Source: Candidatus Hydrogenedentota bacterium | GTDB taxonomy: Bacteria > Hydrogenedentota > Hydrogenedentia > Hydrogenedentales > SLHB01 | Assembly: GCA_020849535.1 (NCBI GenBank) | Contig: JADLGB010000320.1 | Span: 1 to 64,000, forward strand | Direction of reading: 5' to 3' | Length of the DNA: 64,000 nt | Shown: positions 8,247 through 17,884 of the stretch, one piece after another | How the letters are laid out: each line of letters begins with the position of its first letter | Numbering within the stretch: position 1 is the stretch's first letter | Program-made: the position numbers and the translations under genes | Notes under the pieces: generated by a model | Databases searched by the model: none | What the model was told of the DNA's origin: nothing | Seen by the model: the letters and a program-made list of their open reading frames with translations, nothing else

Positions 8247-9356
8247 ATGTGCTCCGTCTTGCGCATAGCGCCGGCCCTGCTGGCGTCCACCTTGTTGGCT
8301 TTCTGGGCCGCCGCCGATTCCATCACCTTGAAGGACGGCGACCAGCTTTCCGGCGCGCTCGTCGAACTCGCGGATGAGGTCGTCGTCTTCCGGACCGAAC
8401 TGGCCGGCACGATGATAGTTCCCGTCTCGCAGGTCACCACAGTTGTGACCGCCCGCGACGTGCAATGCGTCTTCAAAGATGGGGGCCGCGCCGTGGGCCG
8501 ACTCGCCGGTGGGGAAGAGGGCATGAGGTTCCTCCCTGCCGGAGGCGAAGCCGCCGTGCCCATAACCCCTTCCATGCTTGTCAGCGTCGCTCCAGTCCCT
8601 CTCGAAGCTCCTCCCGCGAGCACATCGCCTCCCGCACCCGGCCATAACCTCACCATGGAAACCGGCAGCCGATATGTCACCGGCAATGATGACTACATAG
8701 CGCTCTACACCCGCCTTCGGTTGCGCGCCACGCGGGACAACTACCTCCTGCTCACCGATGCCCAGATCGAGTTCGGCGACACCGATGAACTCCCCACCTC
8801 CGGTGAGCTTGTGGCCACATGGCGGCTGCGGCCGGACGCCGCCCTGAGCCCCGCCGTGTACCTCGGTTTGGAGCGAGACACCATTGAGACCCTCGACCTG
8901 CGGATGACACTCGCGCTGGGCGCCTATCACAAGTTTCTCGACAGCGGCCGGCATCTCCTCGAGGGCACGCTCGGCGCCGCCGTGGAAAGCGAGCAATGGA
9001 ATCGCAGCCGCCTGCGCGGACTCGATGTCTTTCCGTCATCGAGTCTCGACGCTGAATGGTACTACCGTTCGGCGGACGCCCATCGCGACCTCGTGGATCT
9101 TCGCCTCCATGCCAACGCCCGTCACGTGCTCCAGCTTTTCAAGAACGCTCAATTTGAAGAGCAACTAGGTCTCTACCCCAGTCTTACGGACCTCGATGAT
9201 TGGCGTGCCGCATACGAGTCCCGCCTGCTCTTCCCGCTGACGGAAAGACTCCAACTGAACCTCAACCTGAGCATCGACTACGACAACCGCCCGGCCTATC
9301 GCTACCTCGACGAGTGGCGTGCCGCCGTCGGCGCCGGCATCGAGTGGAAGTTCTGA
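8247..9356 (+). CDS. DUF481 (YdiY-like) outer-membrane barrel protein
   Basis: A 369-residue exported protein. It has a signal peptide (MCSVLRIAPALLASTLLAFWAAADS), a periplasmic stretch of two small beta modules (ITLKDGDQLSG and VQCVFKDGGRAVG) and a Pro-rich linker near 125-140. From about 145 to the end there are amphipathic strands typical of DUF481, ending in the aromatic residue of GIEWKF as outer-membrane barrels do. The start at ATG 8247 is favoured over TTG 8229, with GGAAAGAG just upstream. Function is unknown, although some relatives are linked to salt or envelope stress. It implies a diderm envelope. Confidence 0.82.
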   Translation: MCSVLRIAPALLASTLLAFWAAADSITLKDGDQLSGALVELADEVVVFRTELAGTMIVPVSQVTTVVTARDVQCVFKDGGRAVGRLAGGEEGMRFLPAGGEAAVPITPSMLVSVAPVPLEAPPASTSPPAPGHNLTMETGSRYVTGNDDYIALYTRLRLRATRDNYLLLTDAQIEFGDTDELPTSGELVATWRLRPDAALSPAVYLGLERDTIETLDLRMTLALGAYHKFLDSGRHLLEGTLGAAVESEQWNRSRLRGLDVFPSSSLDAEWYYRSADAHRDLVDLRLHANARHVLQLFKNAQFEEQLGLYPSLTDLDDWRAAYESRLLFPLTERLQLNLNLSIDYDNRPAYRYLDEWRAAVGAGIEWKF

Positions 9357-9408
9357 CCCTTGCCAGCACCATTCCCAACCGTTTGATGTTTTCTTCCTAT
9401 TACGATGA

Positions 9409-9437
9409 TTGACACTCCCTATGTCGTCTGATATTAT
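9409..9437 (+). promoter_or_regulatory. sigma-70-type promoter of the ABC exporter operon
   Basis: TTGACA at 9409-9414 and TATTAT at 9432-9437 are separated by exactly 17 bases. Transcription would begin near 9444, giving a leader of about 95 bases before the GTG at 9540. Both hexamers are near-consensus, so the operon is probably well expressed. Confidence 0.75.
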
Positions 9438-9539
9438 TCGACTCGTTTTGCGCCAGTGTGCCTACATGTGGTGTCCATGAACGCAGATGTCTGAGCGACC
9501 GCGCTTGCGCTGTTGTCATTACTTCGAAGGTAGAATTCC

Positions 9540-10490
9540 GTGTCTGCTGTCATTGAAACGCAAGAACTGACCAAGGTGTATGAGGCCGCGTTCGGCGGAC
9601 AGGATGTCCGGGCGCTTACCAACCTGACGCTGACCATCAATCGTCAGGAAATCTTCGGGTACCTCGGCCCAAACGGTTCCGGCAAGACCACGACCATCAA
9701 GATGCTGCTCAGCCTTATCTTTCCCACTTCGGGCAAGATCCGGATCATGGGCAACGAGGATATCGTGGCTCCCGCTGTGAAACGCCAGATCGGGTACCTC
9801 CCCGAAGGCGCCTATTACCCCGATTTCCTGAAGGGCGAAGAAATTCTTCGCTTCTACGGTCAGCTTTACGGTTTGTCCGGAAAGTCTCTCGAAAAACGCA
9901 TCGATGAGACCCTGGAAACCGTCGGTATGACCAAGGCCCGCAAGCGCCTGCTGCGCGGCTACTCCAAAGGCATGCGCCAGCGCATCGGGCTCGCTCAGTG
10001 TCTTCTTGCCGACCCCCAGATCCTCATTCTCGACGAGCCCACCACGGGCCTGGACCCGGTCGCCCGCAAAGAAATCCGCGACCTCCTCGTGCAGCTTCGT
10101 TCCCAGGGCAAGACGCTCCTCATCTCCAGCCACGAACTGCTCGAGGTCGAACTCATCAGCAATCGCGTCGGCATCCTCTACGATGGCGTCCTCCAGACCA
10201 TGGGCACTATCGAAGATCTGCTCCAAGAGCGCGACATCGTCGTGGACGTCTCCGGCATCACCGCTTCCGCGACCTCGAATCTCGCCGGACGCGGCATCAC
10301 CGCAGAAGACCAAATCGACAGCCGGGCCCGCCTGCGCGTGCCCTCCGGTATGTCGGTCTACGACGCCCTCGATCTTATCAAGGCTCAAAGCCTCAGCATT
10401 GTTAGTGTGGCTCCCCGGCGCGAGACGCTCGAAGAACTGTTCGTCCGCGTCGTCGGCGACGCCGCTCGCAGCAAAAAGGAAGGGAAATAG
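9540..10490 (+). CDS. ABC transporter ATP-binding protein
   Basis: A 316-residue cytoplasmic ATPase of the ABC-2 exporter group (CcmA/YbhF-like). Walker A is GPNGSGKTT at 43-51, the signature is YSKGMRQ at 141-147, and Walker B with the catalytic glutamate is LILDEP at 162-167. A C-terminal domain of about 90 residues follows. Start is GTG at 9540, with AAGGTAG upstream. The permease begins six bases after the stop, and a large membrane-anchored protein comes next. The three form one operon under the promoter at 9409. The exported substrate is unknown. Confidence 0.94.
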   Translation: MSAVIETQELTKVYEAAFGGQDVRALTNLTLTINRQEIFGYLGPNGSGKTTTIKMLLSLIFPTSGKIRIMGNEDIVAPAVKRQIGYLPEGAYYPDFLKGEEILRFYGQLYGLSGKSLEKRIDETLETVGMTKARKRLLRGYSKGMRQRIGLAQCLLADPQILILDEPTTGLDPVARKEIRDLLVQLRSQGKTLLISSHELLEVELISNRVGILYDGVLQTMGTIEDLLQERDIVVDVSGITASATSNLAGRGITAEDQIDSRARLRVPSGMSVYDALDLIKAQSLSIVSVAPRRETLEELFVRVVGDAARSKKEGK

Positions 10491-10496
10491 TCAGGC

Positions 10497-11339
10497 ATGG
10501 GCGGCTTTGCAGGATTCATGCGCGGTTCGTTCAGTATCGCGAAATACACGCTGCGCGAAGGGCTGAGGAAAAAGACCATGATTGGCTTTCTCATCCTCAG
10601 CATCCTCGTCATTTTCGGTTCTCAGTTCATCACCGCCTTCCTCGCCCAATCGACGGTAGGCGACAGCCAAGCTGACATTGACGTCAAGCTCATCAAGGAC
10701 ATCTGCGTTACCGTTATCTCCATCTTTGGTGTCCTCATTACCATCTTCATATCGGCATCAGTGGTCCCGGGAGAGGTCGAGAATAAGGTAATTTATACAA
10801 TACTCTCGAAGCCAGTAAGGCGTTTCCAGTACTTGTTTGGGAAGTTTCTTGGTGTACAGCTTATTGTACTCCTGAATCTCGCCCTCATGGGTGGCCTCTT
10901 CTTTGTCGCTCTGTACTTCAAACAGCAGGTGTTGCCCACCCTCCTGCTGTATTCAATCCTCTTGACCTACTTCTCTTTCCTTGTTGTTTCCGCCTTTACC
11001 TTTGCCGTGTCCTGCACCTCCAGTTCGTCCGTTCTGCCTACCATCGCGGGACTGTTCATCTACATTACCGGAAACTTGACCGACTACCTCAAGGACGTTT
11101 ACGACCGCGCCGGCCAGACCGGTGATGCCTTGGACGCCTTCATCGGCAATGTGGCCTATGGGTTGTGGAATATCCTGCCCAACCTCCAGTATTTCAACCT
11201 GAAGGATCAAATCCTTTACCTTCAGCCGAACGACCCGCCCCGGGACGTTCAGTTGCCCCAGTTGATTATCTACGGACTGGCGTATGCCGTGGCGGGCTAT
11301 CTCATGTCCTATTGGATTTTCCGCCGTAAGGAACTCTAG
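10497..11339 (+). CDS. ABC-2 type transporter permease
   Basis: A 280-residue permease with about six hydrophobic segments: roughly 25-45, 60-90, 118-140, 148-180, 188-205 and 255-275. The opening IAKYTLREGLRKKTMIGFLIL matches the ABC-2 permease family, in which the first helix follows an amphipathic N-terminus. It pairs with the upstream ATPase as a probable homodimeric exporter. The gap to the next gene is five bases. Substrate unknown; context (lipid, pilus or polysaccharide genes) does not decide it. Confidence 0.9.
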   Translation: MGGFAGFMRGSFSIAKYTLREGLRKKTMIGFLILSILVIFGSQFITAFLAQSTVGDSQADIDVKLIKDICVTVISIFGVLITIFISASVVPGEVENKVIYTILSKPVRRFQYLFGKFLGVQLIVLLNLALMGGLFFVALYFKQQVLPTLLLYSILLTYFSFLVVSAFTFAVSCTSSSSVLPTIAGLFIYITGNLTDYLKDVYDRAGQTGDALDAFIGNVAYGLWNILPNLQYFNLKDQILYLQPNDPPRDVQLPQLIIYGLAYAVAGYLMSYWIFRRKEL

Positions 11340-11344
11340 CCGCA

Positions 11345-13153
11345 ATGTTCAAGAAGTTCCCGAACCTCACGCTCGGGCTTTTGCTGGTTTTGGTCCTGAT
11401 CGCCGCCTCCGCACAGGGACGGCGCGTCAGCCACCTCCGCGATTGCGACCGCTTTTATCGATGGATGCTTTCGGCCTGCACCCAGGTTCGGATCTTCGGC
11501 ATTCCGGGCACGACCATTGAAGGCGCCGACGAAACAGAAGGCGTCGATGCCCGCCTGTTCCGCCAACTCATCGAGAAATCGGACCCGGTTCTTCCTGATA
11601 TCCCCGTGGGCGAACGGGACTACGACCAGAACGGCGACCCTTACCCGAAGATCGTGCGCTTTACCGCAGTGCCGCCCGATCCCGAAGCCGATACCGCTGA
11701 GAAAGAAGGGCTCATCCAGACGCCCGAGCAGATCAGCCGCGACCAGCAGTTGTGGGCACTCGCCCTCAGTTCAGATATGGCGCCTCTTCGTGCGGAATTC
11801 CTCACCGCGTTGCGTGAGGGCACGCTGACCAGTTCCGGTTCCCAGTTGCATCTCTCCGGGCTCTATGAAGAGCGCGGCACGACCGTCAGCCTCGCCAATA
11901 TGTTCCTGGGTTTCCGCAAGATGGCGGCGAATCTTGTCTGGCTCGAAGTGGACAAGCTCTATCACAAAGGGGTCATGCACCGCATGCTTCCCCTGATGAA
12001 GACCTGCGTGACATTGGACCCGACCTTCATCGACGCGTTTCTGGTCGGCGCCTGGCATCTCGCGTACAACGCCACGGCGAAGTTAACGGACACCCCCTAC
12101 GAGTTGCGGGAATACTACCCCAAATACACGGACTGGCTTGGCGAGAAAGAGCAATACTACTACAGCGGAATCGAGTTCCTCGAAGACGGCATCCGCAAGA
12201 ATCCCCGCGAGTACAAGCTCTACTTCGACCTCGGCTACGGAATCTACGACGAAAAGCTCCACAACACCCCCAAAGCCGTCGAGTACCTGGCCGAGGCCAA
12301 CCGCCTGTATCACGACCGTTGGGTGCCGCGCCAGCTCTATCGGCTCCTCGGGAAAGACGAACGCTATGAGGAATCCAAGAAGGGCTGGGAGGACTACCAT
12401 GCCTGGCAGCCGGAGAATCTAGTCGCTCCCCGTTTCATCAAGCTGATGGAAGGCGCCATCAAGGAACGCGACGCGGAATGGGCCTCTTTCAAAGCGCGCG
12501 CCGCGGAAGAGTTGGCCGCGCGGGCGGCCGCCGCTGGCGATGCGACCCGAGCGCAGGAGTGGAGCGCACTGGCCCAGCAGGCCCGCGAGGCGGAGACGGC
12601 CGGCTATGAGGCAGCCCGTCAGTTCTGGCGGTCCATCGCGGAGGAATCCGAACAGTCCGAAGTCTACGCCGTGGCGAGAGAGCTGATTCTCAACGGGCGC
12701 GAAAAACTCCAGCAAAAACGTTATGTGGAAGCATGGGTGGACTTCGACCGCGCGCGCTGGGCCTCCGACGAATTCTGGGACGAAGCCACCAAGGCCATGG
12801 TCGAGGCAAAGCAACTGGCCAACGAGCCACTGGCCCTTACGGAGATCCGCCAACTCGAACGCGAGCAGATTCAACTCGATTACACCCGGCACCTCCCCAA
12901 GTCCATGGGAGGGAAATTCTTCGAGTTCAGTGAAGGCACGTGGACGGAAAAGGCGAAAGGTTCCTCGTCCGAGGGCACCGAGATCATCCGCGACACGGAC
13001 GCCTTCTTCGAGCTCCTCTACAATCATCCGGAAATCGGCAAGGCTCTGGACACGTTGGATGGCAACATTAAGGTCAAAGTGGGGGACACGTGGCTCCGTA
13101 TCGTGAACCCCAAGCCTGCGCTTGCCTCCAAGCTGTACACGCCGCCCGCCTAG
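11345..13153 (+). CDS. membrane-anchored helical protein with TPR-like repeats, partner of ABC exporter
   Basis: A 602-residue protein with one N-terminal hydrophobic segment (about 8-24, LTLGLLLVLVLIAASAQG), then a long, mostly helical periplasmic or extracytoplasmic part. Residues about 200-370 contain TPR-like helical pairs (for example YYYSGIEFLEDGIRKNPREYKLYFDLGYGIY). An Ala/Glu-rich coiled stretch lies at about 390-430. No enzymatic motif is seen. It follows the permease by five bases and is surely co-transcribed, so it may be the substrate-handling or assembly partner of the exporter. I do not know a named family for it. Confidence 0.75.
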   Translation: MFKKFPNLTLGLLLVLVLIAASAQGRRVSHLRDCDRFYRWMLSACTQVRIFGIPGTTIEGADETEGVDARLFRQLIEKSDPVLPDIPVGERDYDQNGDPYPKIVRFTAVPPDPEADTAEKEGLIQTPEQISRDQQLWALALSSDMAPLRAEFLTALREGTLTSSGSQLHLSGLYEERGTTVSLANMFLGFRKMAANLVWLEVDKLYHKGVMHRMLPLMKTCVTLDPTFIDAFLVGAWHLAYNATAKLTDTPYELREYYPKYTDWLGEKEQYYYSGIEFLEDGIRKNPREYKLYFDLGYGIYDEKLHNTPKAVEYLAEANRLYHDRWVPRQLYRLLGKDERYEESKKGWEDYHAWQPENLVAPRFIKLMEGAIKERDAEWASFKARAAEELAARAAAAGDATRAQEWSALAQQAREAETAGYEAARQFWRSIAEESEQSEVYAVARELILNGREKLQQKRYVEAWVDFDRARWASDEFWDEATKAMVEAKQLANEPLALTEIRQLEREQIQLDYTRHLPKSMGGKFFEFSEGTWTEKAKGSSSEGTEIIRDTDAFFELLYNHPEIGKALDTLDGNIKVKVGDTWLRIVNPKPALASKLYTPPA

Positions 13154-13501
13154 CAGCGCCCCGCGTGCGAGCCCGGAGTCAACCCTGCGGCAACCTCGCT
13201 CGACCGCGCGCCCGTAACCAGTGCGCATGTCTGTCTGGAGGGGTGAAGGGCATCGTCCTTGAACGACGGGCCGACCAAGGCCGGTTCGGCCGGCGGAGCC
13301 CAAGATCGAAAGACTGCCCGATGACGAGCATTGGCAAAATCACCAATGAACCGCGTCATCTTGTTCCCCCGTTGAAGGGGTGGCCCGCAGGGCCGGGGGA
13401 TGTTGCGCTCGCACTTGAACTTCTGGCGGTCCTGTCTTGAAAGAGCGGCCATACACCCACTACCATCGCTCTCGCGCGCGTCGTTGAGGAGAAGGGGGCA
13501 C
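13154..13501. other. gene-free spacer with a dispersed element
   Basis: No coding region is supported. Bases 13366-13401 carry, inverted, the CCCCGGCCCTGCGGGCC plus CCCCTTCAA...GGGG module found again at 31831-31898 and 38301-38356. The GAGGAGAAGGGGG before ATG 13502 is the ribosome binding site of the next gene. Confidence 0.7.
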
Positions 13502-14170
13502 ATGGCATTGGTATCCGATCGGATCGCGGAGAACCTCCGAGCCATCCAGTCCCGGATGGAGGCTGCTTGCCGCCGCGCGAACCGGAACCCGAATGCCGTC
13601 ACGCTCGTCGCGGTGACCAAGGGCCGGTCCATCGAGGATGTACGCGCTCTTTACGCACTGGGAGTCCGCGACTTTGGCGAAAACCGCGTGGCTGATGCCG
13701 AACCCAAGATTGCGGTGCTCCCGGGGGACATACGCTGGCACATGATCGGCTCGGTCCAGCGGCGGAAAGCTCCTGCGGTCGTGCGTTTGTTCCAGCGCGT
13801 GGACTCGGTTGACCGGCTCGAACTTGCCGAAGCGCTGAATGCGCGCGCGAGAGAGCGGGGCGTTTTCTTGCGCTGTCTTGTGGAGGTCAATGTTTCGGGT
13901 GAAGATACAAAGCACGGTGTGGAACCGGCAAGCCTGGGGTCCCTCCTGAACGCGATGTCCGCCCTCGAGTTTCTCCACGTGGAGGGGCTGATGACCATGG
14001 CCCCTCTGGTGGACGACCCGGAATCCGTGCGCCCGTTCTTCCGCTGCCTTCAAGAATTGGCCCGGCTCCATGGGATGCCGGCTCTTTCCATGGGTATGTC
14101 GGGAGATTTTGAAGTTGCCATCGAAGAAGGCGCCACGGAAATCCGCGTGGGCATGGCCCTCTTTCAATAG
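13502..14170 (+). CDS. YggS-type pyridoxal phosphate homeostasis protein
   Basis: A 222-residue single-domain TIM-barrel PLP-binding protein (COG0325/YggS, PLPBP). Hallmarks are VTLVAVTKGRS with the lysine that binds PLP, DFGENRVADAEPK, WHMIGSVQRRK, VNVSGEDTKHG and the C-terminal phosphate-binding SMGMSGDFEVAIEEGATEIRVG. The lysine of TKG and the SMGMS loop are intact. The family buffers free PLP rather than catalysing. Start at 13502 follows a strong GAGGAGAAG. pheS begins 15 bases downstream, so the gene may lead the pheST operon. Confidence 0.93.
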   Translation: MALVSDRIAENLRAIQSRMEAACRRANRNPNAVTLVAVTKGRSIEDVRALYALGVRDFGENRVADAEPKIAVLPGDIRWHMIGSVQRRKAPAVVRLFQRVDSVDRLELAEALNARARERGVFLRCLVEVNVSGEDTKHGVEPASLGSLLNAMSALEFLHVEGLMTMAPLVDDPESVRPFFRCLQELARLHGMPALSMGMSGDFEVAIEEGATEIRVGMALFQ

Positions 14171-14185
14171 TCTAAAGGAGTCTAC

Positions 14186-15193
14186 ATGATTGAGCAGTTG
14201 GAGCAGGTGCGCGTCGATGCCCTGCAAGAGATCAGCCGGGCGGATTCCCTGAAGCTCGTCGAAGAACTGCGTGTGAAGTTCCTGGGCCGAAAGGGCGTGC
14301 TTACGGGCCTGCTGCGAAGCGTTAGCCAGGCTTCCCCCGAAGAGCGGCCCGTGCTCGGCAAGGCCGCCAACGAGTTGAAGTTGCAGCTCACGGCCTCGTT
14401 GGATCAGAAGTTCGACGATCTGCAGGCCATCGAGAAGTCCCGAACCGCCCGCAACGATTTCTTTGACGTGACGCTCCCGGGCAGACGTCCGCGCCTGGGT
14501 CATCTGCACGTCATCTCACAGGTTGCCGAGGAAATCGTCGCCATCTTCGCGGAACTGGGCTTTCAGGTCGCCACCGGGCCCGAGATCGAGACTGAGTACT
14601 ACAATTTCGACGCTCTCAATACGCCGCCAGACCATCCCGCCCGCGACCTGCACGACACCTTCTTCGTGCGTCCCGGGGTCGTCTTGCGTACTCACACCTC
14701 CCCGGTTCAGATGCGCGTGATGGAGAAGATGCAGCCGCCCGTGGCTGTTGTGGCCCCCGGTCGCGTGTACCGGGTGGACGCCGACGCGACCCATAGCCCG
14801 ATGTTCTTTCAGATCGAGGGACTGCTCGTGGACGAAGGTGTCGGCTTCGCGGACCTCAAGGGCACCCTCATGCACTTCATCCACCGGCTCTTCGGCAAGG
14901 ACGTCCAGATGCGGTTTCGCCCCCATTTCTTCCCGTTCACGGAGCCTTCGGCGGAACTCGACATCCTCTGGACCTCCGACAAGGGCGGGGGAGGCTCACA
15001 GACCAAGTGGATGGAGATTCTAGGCTGCGGCATGGTCCATCCCGAAGTGTTCAAGCACGCGGGATACGATCCGGAGAGGTACACCGGTTTCGCATTCGGA
15101 CTCGGCGTCGACCGCATCGCCATGGTCCGCCACCGCATCAGCAGCATAACCTACTTATACGAAAGCGACATGCGCTTCCTGGAGCAGTTCTAA
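14186..15193 (+). CDS. pheS: phenylalanyl-tRNA synthetase alpha subunit
   Basis: The catalytic subunit of the alpha2-beta2 enzyme that charges tRNA-Phe. The 335-residue protein has the N-terminal coiled coil for tRNA binding (residues 1-85), then the class II core: FQVATGPEIETEYYNFDALN, HPARDLHDTFF, the motif 2 region LRTHTSPVQMR...PGRVYRVDADATHSPMFFQIEG, and motif 3 FAFGLGVDRIAMVRH. AAGGAG lies seven bases before the ATG. pheT starts one base after the stop, so the subunits are made together. Confidence 0.97.
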   Translation: MIEQLEQVRVDALQEISRADSLKLVEELRVKFLGRKGVLTGLLRSVSQASPEERPVLGKAANELKLQLTASLDQKFDDLQAIEKSRTARNDFFDVTLPGRRPRLGHLHVISQVAEEIVAIFAELGFQVATGPEIETEYYNFDALNTPPDHPARDLHDTFFVRPGVVLRTHTSPVQMRVMEKMQPPVAVVAPGRVYRVDADATHSPMFFQIEGLLVDEGVGFADLKGTLMHFIHRLFGKDVQMRFRPHFFPFTEPSAELDILWTSDKGGGGSQTKWMEILGCGMVHPEVFKHAGYDPERYTGFAFGLGVDRIAMVRHRISSITYLYESDMRFLEQF

Positions 15194-15194
15194 T

Positions 15195-17591
15195 ATGCGA
15201 ATCTCCTATCGATGGCTGAAAGAATTGGTCGATTTTGACTTGAGCCCGGAAGATCTGGCGCACAGACTCACCATGCTTGGACTCGAGATCGAGTCCGTCG
15301 AGCGGCCCGGCGCGGGTGTCAGCGGTATCCGCATCGGGAAAATAATGGATATTAAACCGCACCCCGATGCGGATAAGCTTGTCGTGTGTCAAACGGATGT
15401 GGGACAAGGAGATCCACTCCAAATCGTATGCGGCGCGAAAAATATGCGTGTCGGAGATCGTGTACCTACCGCGGTCATCGGCGCGACCCTACCCGGCGAT
15501 TTCACCATCGCGCGTCGCAAGATGCGGGGCATCGAGTCGCAGGGCATGATGTGTTCCGCGCGTGAACTCGGGCTCGGCCAGGACCACGCCGGCCTGCTTA
15601 TCCTCCCCGAGAGCTTCCCGATCGGCGAGGACGCAGTCCCGCTGCTGGGCCTCGACGATGTCATTCTGGAGATCGAAGTCACCCCGAACAGGGGGGACTG
15701 GGCGGGGATGATTGGGGTGGCGCGCGAAGTCGCCGCCGCACTGGGCACGACCCTGCGTCTCCCCGATGCTTCCCTGAAAGAGGCTGAAGTCCTCGCCTCC
15801 AGCATCGCCTCGGTGACCATCGAGGACCCCGTGCTTTGCCCGCGGTATATCGGACGCGTCTTGACAGGTGTTACTGTTGGCCCGTCGCCGCTCTGGATGG
15901 TGCAGCGTCTGGTCCACGCGGGGCAGCGTTCGATCAGCAGCATTGTGGACATTACGAACTACATCCTGCTGGAGACGGGCCATCCGTTGCACGCGTTTGA
16001 CCTTAAGAAACTCGCAAATAATCGCATTATTGTGCGCGCCGCGAAACATGGTGAAACAATTGAAACAATCGATGGACAGCCGCGTTCACTCGATGAAATG
16101 ATGCTCGTCATCGCCGACGCCGAGCGGCCGGTTGCCGTTGCCGGTGTCATGGGCGGGTTGAAAAGTGAAGTGGGGGATTCAACTTCCGAAATCCTCCTTG
16201 AGAGCGCGGTCTTCCAGCCGCAGTCGGTTCGCCGCACGTCGAGGGCTCTCGGTCTGCAGACCGAGGCTTCAGCCCGTTTCCAACGTGGTGCCGATCCCGA
16301 AATGGCCGGTTTTGCGATGGAACGCGCCACCAAGCTCATCCAGGAAATCGCCGGTGCCCAGGTCATGAGAGGCCAGCTTGACGAGTATCCCGGGAAGAAA
16401 ACACCTGTTGAATTGACGCTGCGCTACAGGCGCACCGGTATCCTGTTGGGAGCGGAAGTGCCCCCAGCCACCCAGCGCGACGTACTCAGCCGGCTCCATT
16501 TCGATGTCAAGGAGGCATCCCTGGAGGCGTGCACCGCCCGGGTGCCCTCCTGGCGCCATGACGTAACAATGGAGGCGGACCTCATCGAGGAAATCGCCCG
16601 TCTTCACGGTTTTGACAATATTCCCTCCAGACTTCCAATGGTCAGGAAGACGGAGGCGGTACTCGCGCCGCGCGAGGCCGAAGTCCGGGAACTGCGCCGC
16701 CTGTTGGCTGGCCTGGGTCTCACGGAGATGATGAACCTCTCTTTCGGCAACCCCTCCGACCTGGAGAAGTCCAACTTGGGTGAGGAGCTGAGGGGGATGG
16801 TCATGCTGCAGAATCCACTCTCCGAGAACCATGCGGGCATGAGGATCTCCCTGGTACCCGGCGTGCTCGCCGTGGTTTCCAGCAACTTACGCCGCGGCGT
16901 GTCTGATATACACGCCTTCGAGGTTGGAAATGTTTACATGAATGGGGCAGACAACGAGCTGCCCATACAACGCCTCCGGCTTTGTATCGTCCTCATCGGC
17001 TCCCGGAATGAAGCCCACTGGGGCGTCGAGCCAGCGAAAGTCGACTTCTTTGATGCAAAGGGCTTCGCTGAGGCACTGTTCGTCTCCTGCGGGATCGAGT
17101 CAACCCTGGTACCGGAGTTCTTCGCTCCTCTGCAACCGGGCCATTCGGCAAAGTTTACGTGTGGCGACTCCCTCCTGGGCCACGTGGGAAGGGCGTCGGA
17201 GGAGGTGTTGAGCCGTTTCGACATAGACCAGCCTGTCTATTTAGTGGATCTGGACCTTGACATGTTGCTGAGTCTGCCCCGCTCAAAGCGATACTTCACG
17301 GCCCTATCTGTGTACCCGCCGTCTCTCCGCGACATGGCGGTCGTGGTCGATGCGGCCGTTCCCGCGGAGCAAGTCCTTAAAATCGCTCGAGATGCGGGGG
17401 GGAGTCTGTTGACGGAGGTCAACATCTTCGACGTCTATTCGGGAAAGCAAGTTCCCGAGGGCAAAAAAAGCCTTGCCTTGGGCTTGACATTTCAGGCCAC
17501 TGACCGCACGCTAACGGATAAGGACACCCAGAAGACCTGGGACAGGATTCTCAAGAACCTTCAGGACTCGCTTCAAGCCGAACTTCGATGA
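15195..17591 (+). CDS. pheT: phenylalanyl-tRNA synthetase beta subunit
   Basis: The large structural and editing subunit, 798 residues, of normal length. Domains in order are: N-terminal region and EMAP/OB-fold tRNA-binding domain at about 39-150 (IRIGKIMDIKPHPDADKLVVC), B3/B4 editing domain at about 205-380 (SIVDITNYILLETGHPLHAFD), B5 domain at about 405-475, catalytic-like core at about 485-680, and C-terminal ferredoxin-fold anticodon-binding domain from about 705 (YPPSLRDMAVVVD). Its stop overlaps the next start as ATGA. Confidence 0.97.
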   Translation: MRISYRWLKELVDFDLSPEDLAHRLTMLGLEIESVERPGAGVSGIRIGKIMDIKPHPDADKLVVCQTDVGQGDPLQIVCGAKNMRVGDRVPTAVIGATLPGDFTIARRKMRGIESQGMMCSARELGLGQDHAGLLILPESFPIGEDAVPLLGLDDVILEIEVTPNRGDWAGMIGVAREVAAALGTTLRLPDASLKEAEVLASSIASVTIEDPVLCPRYIGRVLTGVTVGPSPLWMVQRLVHAGQRSISSIVDITNYILLETGHPLHAFDLKKLANNRIIVRAAKHGETIETIDGQPRSLDEMMLVIADAERPVAVAGVMGGLKSEVGDSTSEILLESAVFQPQSVRRTSRALGLQTEASARFQRGADPEMAGFAMERATKLIQEIAGAQVMRGQLDEYPGKKTPVELTLRYRRTGILLGAEVPPATQRDVLSRLHFDVKEASLEACTARVPSWRHDVTMEADLIEEIARLHGFDNIPSRLPMVRKTEAVLAPREAEVRELRRLLAGLGLTEMMNLSFGNPSDLEKSNLGEELRGMVMLQNPLSENHAGMRISLVPGVLAVVSSNLRRGVSDIHAFEVGNVYMNGADNELPIQRLRLCIVLIGSRNEAHWGVEPAKVDFFDAKGFAEALFVSCGIESTLVPEFFAPLQPGHSAKFTCGDSLLGHVGRASEEVLSRFDIDQPVYLVDLDLDMLLSLPRSKRYFTALSVYPPSLRDMAVVVDAAVPAEQVLKIARDAGGSLLTEVNIFDVYSGKQVPEGKKSLALGLTFQATDRTLTDKDTQKTWDRILKNLQDSLQAELR

Positions 17592-17884
17592 ACACACGCC
17601 TTCGTGACACGCTGGCCGAGATCCACTCGCTCATTGAGCAGTTGCAGGAAGCCGTGCGTGCGCGGGAGGAGGCGATGAACTCGCTGCGGGACGAGCACGA
17701 AGAGCTGCGGATCGAGCACTGGCGCCAGCGTAAAGAAGTGGTTACCTTGCAGCGTGGCGCTCAAGACTTCTCAAGTGTCGAGCAGGAGAACGCCAACCTC
17801 CGGGAAACCCAACAAAAATTGAAGGTGCAGCTCCAGGGGATTCTGAGCAGTATTAAAGCCTTACGCGCGGATTACCGGCCATGA
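17588..17884 (+). CDS. small coiled-coil protein between pheT and zapA
   Basis: A 98-residue, highly charged, almost entirely helical protein with heptad spacing over about residues 5-95 (LAEIHSLIEQLQEAVRAREE). No family is certain. It overlaps pheT by ATGA at 17588-17591 and zapA by ATGA at 17881-17884, so it is translationally coupled to both. Because ZapA in other bacteria works with the coiled-coil partner ZapB, I infer a ZapB-like division role, but ZapB is usually shorter and no direct homology is claimed. Confidence 0.7.
   Translation: MNTRLRDTLAEIHSLIEQLQEAVRAREEAMNSLRDEHEELRIEHWRQRKEVVTLQRGAQDFSSVEQENANLRETQQKLKVQLQGILSSIKALRADYRP

Noticed and set aside
12419..13303. Minus-strand frame across the third gene of the ABC operon
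   Set aside because: No recognisable domain, and it opposes a co-transcribed gene with helical repeats; a composition artefact.
13404..14190. T-box or other leader control ahead of pheS or proS
   Set aside because: The short spacers hold no long structured leader; pheS lies 15 bases after the YggS-type gene.
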